NCBI RefSeq assembly: GCF_029962485.1
Contig: NZ_CP073637.1
Span: forward strand, 2,790,001 to 2,854,000
Origin: Burkholderia cepacia
Lineage (GTDB): Bacteria; Pseudomonadota; Gammaproteobacteria; Burkholderiales; Burkholderiaceae
Direction of reading: 5' to 3'
DNA length: 64,000 bases
How positions within the stretch are numbered: position 1 is the first letter of the stretch; each line of letters opens with the position of its first letter. Positions 9,562-18,432 of this stretch are shown here, piece after piece. Both the position numbers and the translations under genes were made by a program. The notes below the pieces were generated by a model. The model worked only from the letters and a program-made list of their open reading frames with translations, had not been told where the DNA came from and made no database searches.

Positions 9562-10524
9562 TCAGAAATAACCTTGCTTCTTGCGCGTTTCCATCGCGGC
9601 TTCGGACGCCTGGTCGTCCATCCGGGTCGCGCCGCGCTCGGTGATCTCGGTCACCGCCGTCTCGGCGATGATCTTCTCGACGTCGTCCGCGTCGCTCTCG
9701 ACCGGGCACGTGCAGGAAATGTCGCCGACCGTGCGGAAGCGCACCTGCGCGAGCTCGCTCGACTCGCCTTCACGCATCGGCGTGAGCGGCGTGACGGGCA
9801 CGAGCAGCCCGTTGCGGCGCACGATCTCGCGCTGGTGCGCGTAGTAGATCGACGGCAGTTCGAGGTTTTCGCGCGCGATGTACTGCCACACGTCGAGTTC
9901 GGTCCAGTTCGAGATCGGGAACACGCGCAGGTGCTCGCCCTTGTGCAGGCGGGCGTTGTACAGGCTCCACAGTTCCGGGCGCTGCGCCTTCGGATCCCAC
10001 TGGCCGAATTCGTCGCGGAACGAGAAGATGCGTTCCTTCGCGCGCGCCTTCTCTTCGTCGCGGCGCGCGCCGCCGATCAGCGCCGTGTAGGCGTGCTCCT
10101 CGATCGTCTCGAGCAGCGTGACGGCCTGTGCGGCGTTGCGCGAATCGGTTTCGCGGCGCAGCACGACCGTGCCGCGCTTGATCGAATCCTCGACGTGACC
10201 GACGACCAGCTCGGCGCCCAGTTCCTGCGCGCGGCGGTCGCGGAAGTCGATCACTTCCTCGTAGTTGTGGCCCGTGTCGATATGCACGAGCGGGAACGGC
10301 AGCGCCGTCTTGCGGTTCGCGCCGAGGCCGAACGCTTTCAGGGCCAGATGCAGCACGACGACCGAATCCTTGCCGCCCGAGAACAGCAGTGCCGGCTTGC
10401 TGCACTCGGCAACCAGCTCGCGCAGGATGTGGATCGACTCGGCTTCGAGCCAGTCGAGGTGGCCCATGCGGTTGTCAGCGCCGGTGGCCGGGGCAAAGGC
10501 GGATTGCTCGAGCGTCGTGCTCAT
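9562..10524 (-). CDS. cysD: sulfate adenylyltransferase subunit 2
   Basis: This is the 320-residue ATP-pyrophosphatase subunit that adenylates sulfate with CysN. The PP-loop motif SGGKDS is at residues 49-54, followed by VVVLHLALKAF. The C-terminal EKKKQGYF-like end (here ETRKKQGYF) is typical of CysD. The ATG at 10524 begins MSTTLEQSAF. The frame is open 18 codons further upstream but without conservation. It lies between cysH (76 bp) and cysN (22 bp). Confidence 0.96.
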   Translation of the reverse strand: MSTTLEQSAFAPATGADNRMGHLDWLEAESIHILRELVAECSKPALLFSGGKDSVVVLHLALKAFGLGANRKTALPFPLVHIDTGHNYEEVIDFRDRRAQELGAELVVGHVEDSIKRGTVVLRRETDSRNAAQAVTLLETIEEHAYTALIGGARRDEEKARAKERIFSFRDEFGQWDPKAQRPELWSLYNARLHKGEHLRVFPISNWTELDVWQYIARENLELPSIYYAHQREIVRRNGLLVPVTPLTPMREGESSELAQVRFRTVGDISCTCPVESDADDVEKIIAETAVTEITERGATRMDDQASEAAMETRKKQGYF

Positions 10525-10600
10525 GATTTCAGTCCTTCTCTTCTGGGTTCGTGCCGCCCGCTGTCGCGGGCGGCGCAATATTCAGTTTCTTGTCAGGCTT

Positions 10601-11344
10601 TCAGTGCGAGGCGCCGGCAACGGCTTCCGCAGGAATCGGCGTGATCGTGATGTGCAGGCCGCATTCCTTCGTATCGCGCGATTCCCACCACCAGCGGCCC
10701 GCGCGGCTGTCCTCGCCAGGGCGGATCGCGCGCGTACACGGCTCGCAACCGATGCTCGGGTAGCCGCGAGCATGCAGCGGGTTGACCGGCACGTCAAACG
10801 CGCCAAGGTACGCCCATACGTCGGCTTCCGTCCAGTCGGCCAGCGGGTTGTACTTCGCGATCCCGCGCGCGTCGTCCTGTTCTTCCTCGTGCAGCTCGGC
10901 CCGCGTGACCGACTGCTCGCGGCGCTGGCCGGTGACCCACGCGCCGACGTCGGCCAGCGCGCGGTTCAGCGGCTCGACCTTGCGGATGTGGCAGCACGAC
11001 TTGCGCAGCTCGACGCTCTCGTAGAACGCATTCAGGCCGTGCTCGGCGACATACTGGTCGACGGCTTCCGGTTGCGGGTGGAACTGCTCGATCTCGTAGC
11101 CGTAGCGCTCGCGCACGCGGTCGATCATGCCGAGCGTTTCCGCGTGCAGGCGGCCCGTATTCAGCGAGAAGATGCCGATCGACACGCCCTTCGACAGGAT
11201 CGCGTGCGTGAGCAGCATGTCTTCCGCCGCGAGGCTGCTCGCGAACTTCACCTTGTCGTGACGGGCGCCGATCCGCGCGAGCAGTGCATCGAGGCGCTCG
11301 ACCTTCGCGGCGAGTTCCGGCGTCAGCGCGGTGGCGGTGCTCAT
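10601..11344 (-). CDS. cysH: adenylyl-sulfate reductase, APS type
   Basis: This 247-residue enzyme reduces activated sulfate to sulfite using thioredoxin. Besides the catalytic Cys in KECGLH (Cys228), it carries Cys117-Cys118 and Cys200-x-x-Cys203. These are the four ligands of the [4Fe-4S] cluster that marks assimilatory APS reductases rather than E. coli-type PAPS reductases. That fits the lack of an APS kinase nearby. The start ATG overlaps the stop of the DUF934 gene by 4 bp (ATGA), which suggests translational coupling. Confidence 0.94.
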   Translation of the reverse strand: MSTATALTPELAAKVERLDALLARIGARHDKVKFASSLAAEDMLLTHAILSKGVSIGIFSLNTGRLHAETLGMIDRVRERYGYEIEQFHPQPEAVDQYVAEHGLNAFYESVELRKSCCHIRKVEPLNRALADVGAWVTGQRREQSVTRAELHEEEQDDARGIAKYNPLADWTEADVWAYLGAFDVPVNPLHARGYPSIGCEPCTRAIRPGEDSRAGRWWWESRDTKECGLHITITPIPAEAVAGASH

Positions 11345-11892
11345 GCGCTCACCTTCGCGTCGGGCGTCGCTACGTCGGCCGCACGGCGGCGGAACAGCGG
11401 CGCCGGCTCGTCGAACGCGCCCTGGTAACGCTGCGTGAATTCCGTGAACGCGTTCAGCGCGTCGTGGATGTCCTTGTCGGCGCGCACCGCGAATGCGTCG
11501 AAGCCGCAACGCGACATGTACAGCAGCTGGTCGCGCAGCACGTCGCCGATCGAGCGCAGCTCGCCCGTCCAGCCGTGGCGCTCGCGCAACAGGCGCGCGA
11601 TGCTGTAGCCACGGCCGTCCGCGAAGCGCGGGAAATCGACGGCGATCAGCGAAATCGCGCCGAAGTCGGCCACGAGATCGGCCGGCTCGCTGTCCGGCGC
11701 GAGCCACACACCGAGTTCGTCCTTCGTCTTCGCGGCGACGAGCGCCGCGCGCTCGGCCTGCCACAACGCGAACGGCACCAGCACCTTGCCGGCCGGCAAT
11801 GCGTCGACCGCGGGCAGCGCACCGTCTTCCGCCGCGCGCACGACCTGCCATGCATCGTCGATCACTGCGCGGTTCTTGATAATCGAAGCCAT
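11341..11892 (-). CDS. DUF934 family protein, sulfite-reductase associated
   Basis: This 183-residue protein matches DUF934, a family usually encoded directly beside an assimilatory sulfite or nitrite reductase gene. No signal peptide or transmembrane segment is visible. The blocks VPFALW, GVWLAPDSEP, FPRFADGRGYSIARLLRER and GELRSIGDVLRDQLLYMSRCGFDAFAV are the conserved regions. It sits 25 bp after cysI and overlaps cysH. No catalytic activity can be assigned. A role in sulfite-reductase assembly or electron supply is inference from conserved context. Confidence 0.88.
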   Translation of the reverse strand: MASIIKNRAVIDDAWQVVRAAEDGALPAVDALPAGKVLVPFALWQAERAALVAAKTKDELGVWLAPDSEPADLVADFGAISLIAVDFPRFADGRGYSIARLLRERHGWTGELRSIGDVLRDQLLYMSRCGFDAFAVRADKDIHDALNAFTEFTQRYQGAFDEPAPLFRRRAADVATPDAKVSA

Positions 11893-11917
11893 CTGCTAAT
11901 TCCTTGTACCCGGTTGG

Positions 11918-13597
11918 TTACGCGTTCACTGCCTGGCGCGCCGCATACACGCGCTCCTTGAACGGCGCGATGCCGATGCGGTCGTACGTGTCGACGAAGC
12001 GCTCGCCGTCGATGCGCGATTCGACGAATGTGTCGATCAGCTTCGCAATCACGTCCGGCACTTCTTCCGCCGAGAACGACGGTCCGATCACGCGGCCGAG
12101 GCGCGCGCCGTTCTGGCCCGTGCCCTGCTCGCCGCCAAGCGACACCTGGTACCACTCGGCGCCGTCCTTGTCGACACCGAGGATGCCGATGTTGCCGACG
12201 TGGTGGTGACCGCACGAGTTCATGCAACCGGAAATGTTCAGCGACAGGTCGCCGAGGTCGTACACATAGTCCAGATCGTCGAAACGCTGCTGGATCGCCA
12301 GCGCGATCGGGATCGACTTCGCGTTCGCGAGCGAGCAGAAATCGCCGCCCGGGCACGCGATGATGTCGGTCAGCAGGCCGATGTTCGGCGTCGCGAAACT
12401 CGCCGCCTTCGCCTTTTCCCACACCGCGAACAGGTCGCGCTTCTTCACGTTCGCGAGAATCAGGTTCTGCTCGTGCGACACGCGCAGCTCGCCGAGCGAG
12501 TATTCGTCGGCCCAGTCGGCCACCAGCTCCATCTGCGCGTCGGTCGCATCGCCCGGCGCCACGCGGTGATCCTTCAGCGACAGCGTGACGGCGGCATAGC
12601 CGGCCACCTTGTGCGGCGCGACGTTACGCTCGACCCAGCGCGCGAACGCCTTGTTCTCGAGCAGGTGCTGTTCGAACGAAGCGTCGGTATCGGCCAGCTT
12701 TTCGTACACGGGCGGCTGGAAGTACTGCGACACGCGATCGACTTCCGCCTGCGTGAGCGTCGACGGGCCGTCCTTCAGGTGCTGCCACTCTTCCTCGACC
12801 TGCTGCGCGAACTTCGCCGGCGACAGCGCCTTCACGAGGATCTTGATCCGCGCCTTGTACAGGTTGTCGCGGCGGCCGTAGCGGTTGTACACGCGCAGCA
12901 CGGCTTCGCAGTAGGTCAGCAGGTGCTGCCACGGGAGGTCTTCCTTGATCACCGCGCCGATGATCGGCGTACGGCCGAGGCCGCCGCCCGCGAGGATGCT
13001 CGCGACCACTTCGCCCTGCGCGTTCTTCTTCAGGTACACGCCGAGGTCGTGGATCTGCACGGCCGCGCGGTCGTCCTTCGAGCCCGACACCGCGATCTTG
13101 AACTTGCGCGGCAGCCACGCGAATTCGGGATGGAACGTCGACCACTGACGCAGGATTTCCGACCACGGACGCGGATCGATCTCTTCGTCCTGCGCGACGC
13201 CGGCGAACTGGTCGGCCGTGATGTTGCGGATGCAGTTGCCCGACGTCTGGATGCCGTGCATCTGCACCGATGCGAGCTTCGCGAGGATCTCGGGCGTGTC
13301 TTCCAGCTCGATCCAGTTGAACTGGATGTTCGAGCGGGTCGAGAAGTGGCCGTAGCCGCGATCGTGTTCGCGGGCGATGCGCGCCAGCATCCGGAGCTGG
13401 TCGCTGCGCAGGTTGCCGTACGGAATCGCGATGCGGTGCATGTACGCGTGGCGCTGCATGTACAGGCCGTTCTGCAGGCGCAGCGGACGGAATTCTTCTT
13501 CGCTCAACTCGCCCGACAGGCGGCGGCGCACCTGATCGCGGTACTGCGCGACACGCTCGTCGACGATCGTCTGGTCGTATTGGTCGTACTGATACAT
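11918..13597 (-). CDS. cysI: sulfite reductase hemoprotein
   Basis: This is a 559-residue siroheme and [4Fe-4S] enzyme reducing sulfite to sulfide. The four cluster/siroheme cysteines are visible as ACPGGDFC (Cys415 and Cys421) and SGCMNSCG (Cys458 and Cys462). The N-terminal half has the parallel ferredoxin-like NIR/SIR domain (about 45-110) with HFSTRSNIQFNW. No flavoprotein CysJ is present, so electrons probably come from a ferredoxin-type donor. The chosen start is MYQYDQYDQTIVDERV. A 29-codon upstream extension is unconserved. It heads a six-gene minus-strand run to cobA. Confidence 0.95.
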   Translation of the reverse strand: MYQYDQYDQTIVDERVAQYRDQVRRRLSGELSEEEFRPLRLQNGLYMQRHAYMHRIAIPYGNLRSDQLRMLARIAREHDRGYGHFSTRSNIQFNWIELEDTPEILAKLASVQMHGIQTSGNCIRNITADQFAGVAQDEEIDPRPWSEILRQWSTFHPEFAWLPRKFKIAVSGSKDDRAAVQIHDLGVYLKKNAQGEVVASILAGGGLGRTPIIGAVIKEDLPWQHLLTYCEAVLRVYNRYGRRDNLYKARIKILVKALSPAKFAQQVEEEWQHLKDGPSTLTQAEVDRVSQYFQPPVYEKLADTDASFEQHLLENKAFARWVERNVAPHKVAGYAAVTLSLKDHRVAPGDATDAQMELVADWADEYSLGELRVSHEQNLILANVKKRDLFAVWEKAKAASFATPNIGLLTDIIACPGGDFCSLANAKSIPIALAIQQRFDDLDYVYDLGDLSLNISGCMNSCGHHHVGNIGILGVDKDGAEWYQVSLGGEQGTGQNGARLGRVIGPSFSAEEVPDVIAKLIDTFVESRIDGERFVDTYDRIGIAPFKERVYAARQAVNA

Positions 13598-13745
13598 TCG
13601 GGGACCCCAGGGGTTTTCGTGGTGACCGCGCGACGTCCTAGCCACGTCGCGCCCGAATCTCCGTTCCGCCGTCACCGCCCCCATCCGCCACCGGATGGAT
13701 TGCTAATGACGAAAACAGATATCCATATTTGAAAAACTCCGGTGA

Positions 13746-13773
13746 ATCGTAATAAACTCGCCTTATATTTCAA
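13746..13773 (-). promoter_or_regulatory. candidate promoter of the cysI operon
   Basis: On the minus strand TTGAAA (13773-13768) is followed after 16 bp by TACGAT (13751-13746) in a marked AT-rich stretch between cysI and the divergent cysB-like gene. This would leave a leader of about 140 nt. CysB-type regulators bind such regions in sulfur-assimilation genes. No well-defined site can be marked. Confidence 0.4.
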
Positions 13774-13812
13774 ACGACTAAAAAATTCTGTTGATATGCG
13801 GAAGGGTTATAA

Positions 13813-14754
13813 ATGAACCTGCACCAATTTCGCTTCGTGCGCGAGGCCGTCCGGCAGAATTTCAACCTCACCGAGGCCGCGAAGGCGCTCTACACGTCCC
13901 AACCGGGGGTATCGAAGGCGATCATCGAGCTCGAGGACGAGCTCGGCGTGGAGATCTTCACGCGGCACGGCAAGCGCGTGCGCTCGCTCACCGAGCCGGG
14001 CAGGATCATCCTCGCGTCGGTCGAGCGGATCCTGCAGGAGGTTGAAAGCCTTAAAAGGGTCGGGAAAGATTATGCCGCACAGGACCAGGGCAACCTGACC
14101 ATCGCCGCGACCCACACGCAGGCCCGCTACTCGCTGCCGGCCGCGATCGCCGAATTCAAGAAGCGCTTCCCGAAGGTGCACCTGTCGATCCTGCAAGGCA
14201 GCCCGACGCAGGTGGCCGAGATGGTGATCCACGACCAGGCCGATCTCGCGATCGCGACCGAGGCGATCTCCGACTACAAGGAGCTCGTGTCGCTGCCCTG
14301 CTTCCAGTGGCACCACGCGGCCGTCGTGCCGGCCGACCATCCGCTGCTCGAACGCAAACCGGTCACGCTCGACGATCTCGCGCAGTACCCGCTGATCACC
14401 TATGACGATGCGTTCGCGGGCCGCAAGAAGATCAATCACGCGTTCGCACTGCGCGGGCTGTCGCCGGACATCGTGCTCGAGGCGATCGACGCCGACGTGA
14501 TCAAGACCTACGTCGAACTCGGCCTCGGCGTCGGGATCATGGCCGACATCGCGTTCAACCCGGAGCGCGACCGCAGCCTGCGGCTGATCCCGGTCGGCCA
14601 CCTGTTCGGCAGCAACGTGACGCGCGTCGCGCTCAAGCAGGGTGCCTACCTGCGCAGCTATGTGTATACGCTCGTCGAACTGCTGTCGCCGACGCTGAAT
14701 CGCAAGCTGATCGAACAGGCGCTCAAGGGTGAAGCCGAATCGTACGAGCTCTGA
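13813..14754 (+). CDS. cysB: CysB-family LysR transcriptional regulator
   Basis: This 313-residue regulator has the CysB-type N-terminus MNLHQFRFVREAVRQNFNLTEAAKALYTSQPGVS (helix-turn-helix in residues 1-60). An effector-binding domain runs from about residue 92 to the C-terminus. It includes TIAATHTQARYSLP, the region that contacts sulfate or O/N-acetylserine in CysB. It is divergent from the cysI operon and very probably controls it. The ribosome site GGAAGGG precedes the ATG. A close paralog such as Cbl/SsuR cannot be excluded on sequence alone. Confidence 0.88.
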   Translation: MNLHQFRFVREAVRQNFNLTEAAKALYTSQPGVSKAIIELEDELGVEIFTRHGKRVRSLTEPGRIILASVERILQEVESLKRVGKDYAAQDQGNLTIAATHTQARYSLPAAIAEFKKRFPKVHLSILQGSPTQVAEMVIHDQADLAIATEAISDYKELVSLPCFQWHHAAVVPADHPLLERKPVTLDDLAQYPLITYDDAFAGRKKINHAFALRGLSPDIVLEAIDADVIKTYVELGLGVGIMADIAFNPERDRSLRLIPVGHLFGSNVTRVALKQGAYLRSYVYTLVELLSPTLNRKLIEQALKGEAESYEL

Positions 14755-14771
14755 GCCGCGTGTATAAACAG

Positions 14772-14797
14772 AGGGGCGCATATCGCGCCCCTTTTTG
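14772..14797 (+). terminator. rho-independent terminator after cysB
   Basis: An 8-bp stem AGGGGCGC/GCGCCCCT with a 5-nt loop is followed by TTTT, 17 bp after the stop. Confidence 0.85.
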
Positions 14798-14818
14798 CTG
14801 CCCGACGGAGATTCCCGC

Positions 14819-15976
14819 ATGACGCTTCCCGCCCTGCTGCGCCGCGCCGCCGGCACCGCCCTCGTGCTGGCCTGCGCGGCCGCGCATGCCGACCTGAAGG
14901 TCGGTGTCGACCTGTCGTCGACCGGCCCGGCCGCCGCGATCGGCATCACGAGCAAGAACGCGATCCTGATGTGGCCGAAGACGATCGCCGGGCAGCCCGT
15001 CCAGGTGACGGTGCTCGACGACGCGTCCGATCCCGGTACCGCGGTGCGCAACATCCGCAAGCTGGTCGACGAGGATCACGTCGACGTCGTGGTCGGGCCG
15101 AACATCACGCCGGCCGCGCTCGCGGCACTCGACGCGGTCGCTGCCGCACAGACGCCGATGATCACGCTGGTCGGCTCCGGCGCGATCGTCGAGCCGCAGG
15201 AAGGCGCGCGGACCTGGGCGTTCAAGATGGCGCAGAGTGACCGCGCGATGGCCGACGTGATGACGCGCTACATGGCGAATCACGGCGTGAAGACGGTCGG
15301 CTTCATCGGCTTCGCGGACAGCTACGGCGACAGCTGGCTGAACGAATTCACGCGCTTTGCCGATTTGCGCAAGATCCGTGTCGTCGCGACCGAGCGCTTC
15401 AACCGCACCGACGCGAGCGTCACGGGCCAGGCGCTGAAGCTGATCGCGGCGAAGCCCGACGCGATCCTGATCGCGGGCTCGGGCACGCCGGCCGTGCTGC
15501 CGCAGCGCACGCTGATCGAGCGCGGCTACAAGGGCCCGGTCTACCAGACGCACGGGATCGCGACGCCGGAATTCATCAAGCTCGGCGGCAAGGACGTCGA
15601 CGGCACGCTGTTTCCGACGCAGCCGGTGGTCGTCGCGCGTACGCTGCCGGCCGACCATCCGGCCCGCAAGGCCGCGCTCGCCTTCGTCGACGCATACGAG
15701 GCGAAATACGGCGCCGGCACGGTCACGCAGTTCGCGGGCGACGCGGCGGGCGTCTACCCGCGCCTCGCCGACGCGGTCGGCCGCGCGCTGAAGGCCGCGC
15801 AGCCCGGCACGCCCGCGTTCCGCGCGGCGCTGCGGCGCGAGCTGGAACGCGCGCACGAGCTCGTCGTGCCGAACGGCGTCGTCAATGCCAGCGACAAGGA
15901 TCATGTGGGGCTCGATCAACGTGCGAGTGTCATGGGGATCGTGAAGCAGGGCCGATTCGTCTACCTGAGCCAGTGA
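14819..15976 (+). CDS. periplasmic branched-chain-amino-acid-type binding protein
   Basis: This 385-residue solute-binding protein belongs to the Leu/Ile/Val-binding (type I periplasmic binding, PF13458) family. A Sec signal peptide covers residues 1-24, ending AHA before DLKVGVDLSSTGPAA. The VVGPNITPAALA and GFIGFADSYGDSW blocks are typical of the fold. No cysteine lipobox is present, so it should be soluble in the periplasm. An ACGGAG ribosome site fixes the ATG. No permease or ATPase gene is adjacent, so it is an orphan binding protein and its ligand is unknown. Aromatic or amino acids are common for the family. Confidence 0.88.
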   Translation: MTLPALLRRAAGTALVLACAAAHADLKVGVDLSSTGPAAAIGITSKNAILMWPKTIAGQPVQVTVLDDASDPGTAVRNIRKLVDEDHVDVVVGPNITPAALAALDAVAAAQTPMITLVGSGAIVEPQEGARTWAFKMAQSDRAMADVMTRYMANHGVKTVGFIGFADSYGDSWLNEFTRFADLRKIRVVATERFNRTDASVTGQALKLIAAKPDAILIAGSGTPAVLPQRTLIERGYKGPVYQTHGIATPEFIKLGGKDVDGTLFPTQPVVVARTLPADHPARKAALAFVDAYEAKYGAGTVTQFAGDAAGVYPRLADAVGRALKAAQPGTPAFRAALRRELERAHELVVPNGVVNASDKDHVGLDQRASVMGIVKQGRFVYLSQ

Positions 15977-16072
15977 CGTGCGCGACCGGCACCCGGGCAG
16001 CTTGCCCGGCGTCGGGATTTCGGACATAATCCGCGTTTCGCCGCGCGCAATTGCATGCGCGGTCAGGATTAA

Positions 16073-16157
16073 GCCCAGGTGGTGAAATTGGTAGACGCAG
16101 GGGACTCAAAATCCCCCGCCGCAAGGCGTGCCGGTTCGATTCCGGCCCTGGGCACCA
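16073..16157 (+). tRNA. tRNA-Leu, anticodon CAA
   Basis: An 85-nt class II tRNA with a 7-bp acceptor stem GCCCAGG/CCTGGGC, discriminator A and encoded CCA. The anticodon loop CTCAAAA within the GGGGA/TCCCC stem gives anticodon CAA (16107-16109), reading UUG. The long variable arm and the GGTTCGATTCC T-arm confirm leucine class II. Confidence 0.97.
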
Positions 16158-16188
16158 GTATTTCGCAGCGTCATGCGCTGCACCGTCG

Positions 16189-16224
16189 AAACCCGCGCAA
16201 GCTCACCGCTTCGCGGGTTTTTTG
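16189..16224 (+). terminator. rho-independent terminator after tRNA-Leu
   Basis: Stem AAACCCGCG / CGCGGGTTT (16189-16197 with 16212-16220) is followed by further T residues, 31 bp after the CCA end. Confidence 0.85.
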
Positions 16225-16307
16225 TTTTGGCCGCACGCGATGCCCGCCGCAACGCGCACCCTTCCGCGACTGTCCAAGCATCAGGGAACGCAGCAAGGAG
16301 GCAAGCC

Positions 16308-16475
16308 ATGTCCAAGCGCGTCATTTCAATCCCGATCCGCGTCGGCATGCTCGTCGCACTGCTGTCGATCATGTTGGGCGGATGCGACCTGCTCCGCGAG
16401 CCGCCCGTACCCGACTGGCCGGGGCCGCATGCGCCCTACCCGTTCCCGGACAACATTCCGCATCGCACCGAATGA
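16308..16475 (+). CDS. small lipoprotein, 55 residues
   Basis: A strong ribosome site AAGGAGG lies 6 bp before the ATG. The product begins MSKRVISIPIRVGMLVALLS and reaches a lipobox MLGGC, with Cys26 as the predicted lipidated residue. The mature part is only about 30 residues, Pro-rich, with no recognisable domain. It follows the tRNA-Leu terminator and is convergent with the hydrolase gene. Small Pro-rich lipoproteins of this kind recur in Burkholderia. The function is unknown. Confidence 0.7.
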   Translation: MSKRVISIPIRVGMLVALLSIMLGGCDLLREPPVPDWPGPHAPYPFPDNIPHRTE

Positions 16476-16515
16476 CCACGCCGGACGGCCACGCGCCGCG
16501 GCACGGGCCGCGCGT

Positions 16516-17406
16516 TCAGTCGCGCTCGCAGAACCGCAGGATCGCGTCCGCGACGGCCGCCGGCGCCTCGCGTTGCGGAAAGTGCCCGACCGCATCCACG
16601 ATCTGCCGCTCGTAGCGGCCAGCGAAGAACCGTTCTCGCCCCGCCGAGCTGTCCTGATGATTGCAGGTATCCGTGCCGCCGTGCAGCACGAGCGTCGGCA
16701 CCGCCAGCACGGGCGCCGGGTTCAGCCGCGCATTGTCGTCGGCATAGGTCGGCGTGCCCGGCGCGAAGCCCCACCGATGCCGGTACGAATGCAGCACGAC
16801 GTCGATCCAGTCGGGCCCGTCGAACGCGGCGGCCGCCGCGTCGAAATCGCTGTCGCGATACCAGCCAGTCGGCGACCACGTGTCCCACATCAGGCGGGCA
16901 AACGCACGGCGGTCGTCACGCAAGGCCTGCTCGCCGCGCGGCGTCGCCATGAACCAGTGATACCAGTAATTGCGCGCCTGCTGCAGCGACAGCGGCTGGC
17001 CGGGATCGTTGGTGCCGTAACCGACCGACAGCATCACGAGATGCGAAGCGGCGCCGTCACGCAACCCACACGCGTTCGCGGCCGCCCGGGCGCCCCAGTC
17101 ATGCCCGACCAGCACGGGCCGCTCGACACCGAGCGCATCGGCGAATTCGAGCAGGTCGCGCCCGAGCGCAGCGAGCTCGCCGCTGCGCGGCACGGAGGCA
17201 TCGCGAAAGCGCGTCGGCGCAAAGCCGCGCAGCGCGGGCGCCAGCACGCGGTAGCCGCGCCCGGCGAGCGCTGCCGCCACTGCTTCCCAGCCGACAGGAC
17301 TGTCCGGCCACCCGTGCACAAGCACGGCCACGCGCTCGCCGCGCGGGTTCCATTCGAGATAGGCAATATCGAGCGACGCGGTCGTCGCATGCGCATAGGT
17401 CGTCAT
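16516..17406 (-). CDS. alpha/beta hydrolase, epoxide hydrolase/dehalogenase type
   Basis: This 296-residue alpha/beta-fold hydrolase carries the oxyanion-hole loop HGWPDS (31-36). The nucleophile elbow GHDWGA places an aspartate (Asp103) where esterases have serine. That is typical of the epoxide hydrolase and haloalkane dehalogenase branch (PF00561). The catalytic His is in VDAVGHFPQ (about His275). A cap domain with WYRDSDFDAA lies between. There is no signal peptide. It is divergent from a LysR gene that starts 70 bp away and may regulate it. The physiological substrate is not predictable. Confidence 0.85.
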   Translation of the reverse strand: MTTYAHATTASLDIAYLEWNPRGERVAVLVHGWPDSPVGWEAVAAALAGRGYRVLAPALRGFAPTRFRDASVPRSGELAALGRDLLEFADALGVERPVLVGHDWGARAAANACGLRDGAASHLVMLSVGYGTNDPGQPLSLQQARNYWYHWFMATPRGEQALRDDRRAFARLMWDTWSPTGWYRDSDFDAAAAAFDGPDWIDVVLHSYRHRWGFAPGTPTYADDNARLNPAPVLAVPTLVLHGGTDTCNHQDSSAGRERFFAGRYERQIVDAVGHFPQREAPAAVADAILRFCERD

Positions 17407-17476
17407 CGTGTACTCCGTTGGGTCAGCCTGAGCGCACGATGGTAGGCCGGCCTTTCATCACGATTCACGGAGTATC

Positions 17477-18409
17477 ATGATTCATTCTTTGAATTTCACG
17501 TTGAATCGACTGATGGAACCGCTGACCGATCCCGCGTCGACCGCACTCGACATCACGCTGCTGCGCACCTTCCTCGAAGTCGTCGACAGCCGCGGATTCG
17601 CGCCGGCCGCGGAACGTCTCGCGCTCACGCCCTCCGCCGTCAGCGGCCACATCAAGCGGCTCGAACAGGCGGCCGGCACCGTGCTGCTCGCGCGCACGAC
17701 ACGCCGTATCGCGCTCACGCCGGCCGGCGACACGCTGTACGCCTACGCGCGCAACATCGTCGACATGGAGCGCGAAGTGCGCGCGCGGCTGCGCGGCGCG
17801 CCGGCGCACGGGCCGCTGCGGGTCGGCGCGTCGGAGGACTTTGCCGGTGCGTGGCTGCCGCACGTGCTGCGCACGTTTCGCGACCGCCACCCGCGTACGT
17901 CGATCGAGCTGAAGGTCGGGATCACCGCATCGCTGCTGCGCGAACAGACGCTCGGCCGGCTCGATGTCGTATTCGGCAAGCAGTGTCGGCAGGTCGACAC
18001 GCCGGGCGAATTGCTGTGGGAAGAGCCGCTCGTGTGGGCCTTCGCGTCGGACCGCACGCTCGACGCGGGCGGCGAAGTGCCGCTCGCGCTGTTTCCGCAG
18101 CCGTGCGTCTATCGGGAGGCGGCCGTCGCGGCACTCGCCGCCGCGCTGCGGCCGTTCCGCGTACTGTTCGAGAGCAGCAGCATGGCCGGCTGCGTGTCGG
18201 CCGCGCTCGCCGGCTTCGCGGTCACCGCGCTCGCGCGCAGCCAGTTGCGCGACGGCCTGCGCGAATGCGGTCCGCAGGACGGCCTGCCAGCGCTGCCGGC
18301 CGCACGCTTCTATGCGTTCGCGGCGAAGCCCGACGGCCCCGGCGCGGCGTTGATCGACGCGGTGCGGGACGCCGGGCGCCACCGGCGGTTCGCGGCGCTA
18401 GGCGATTGA
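17477..18409 (+). CDS. LysR-family transcriptional regulator
   Basis: This 310-residue regulator has a winged helix-turn-helix at about residues 20-75 (TLLRTFLEVVDSRGFAPAAERLALTPSAVSGHIKRLEQ). A LysR effector domain follows (about 105-300). An ACGGAG ribosome site favours the ATG at 17477 over the in-frame ATG at 17513. It is divergent from the epoxide-hydrolase-like gene, the usual arrangement for a LysR protein controlling its neighbour. The effector is unknown. It converges on another LysR gene with 23 bp between the stops. Confidence 0.88.
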   Translation: MIHSLNFTLNRLMEPLTDPASTALDITLLRTFLEVVDSRGFAPAAERLALTPSAVSGHIKRLEQAAGTVLLARTTRRIALTPAGDTLYAYARNIVDMEREVRARLRGAPAHGPLRVGASEDFAGAWLPHVLRTFRDRHPRTSIELKVGITASLLREQTLGRLDVVFGKQCRQVDTPGELLWEEPLVWAFASDRTLDAGGEVPLALFPQPCVYREAAVAALAAALRPFRVLFESSSMAGCVSAALAGFAVTALARSQLRDGLRECGPQDGLPALPAARFYAFAAKPDGPGAALIDAVRDAGRHRRFAALGD

Positions 18410-18432
18410 AACGTACGCGACGGCTGCCGCGA

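Noticed and set aside
11284..13732. Long plus-strand frames opposite the cys genes
   Set aside because: Arg-rich shadows with no ribosome site and no domain, on the opposite strand of clear genes.
16073..16157. tRNA-Leu(CAA) as an integration site
   Set aside because: tRNA genes are common targets, but no integrase, direct repeat of the 3' end or foreign block follows it.
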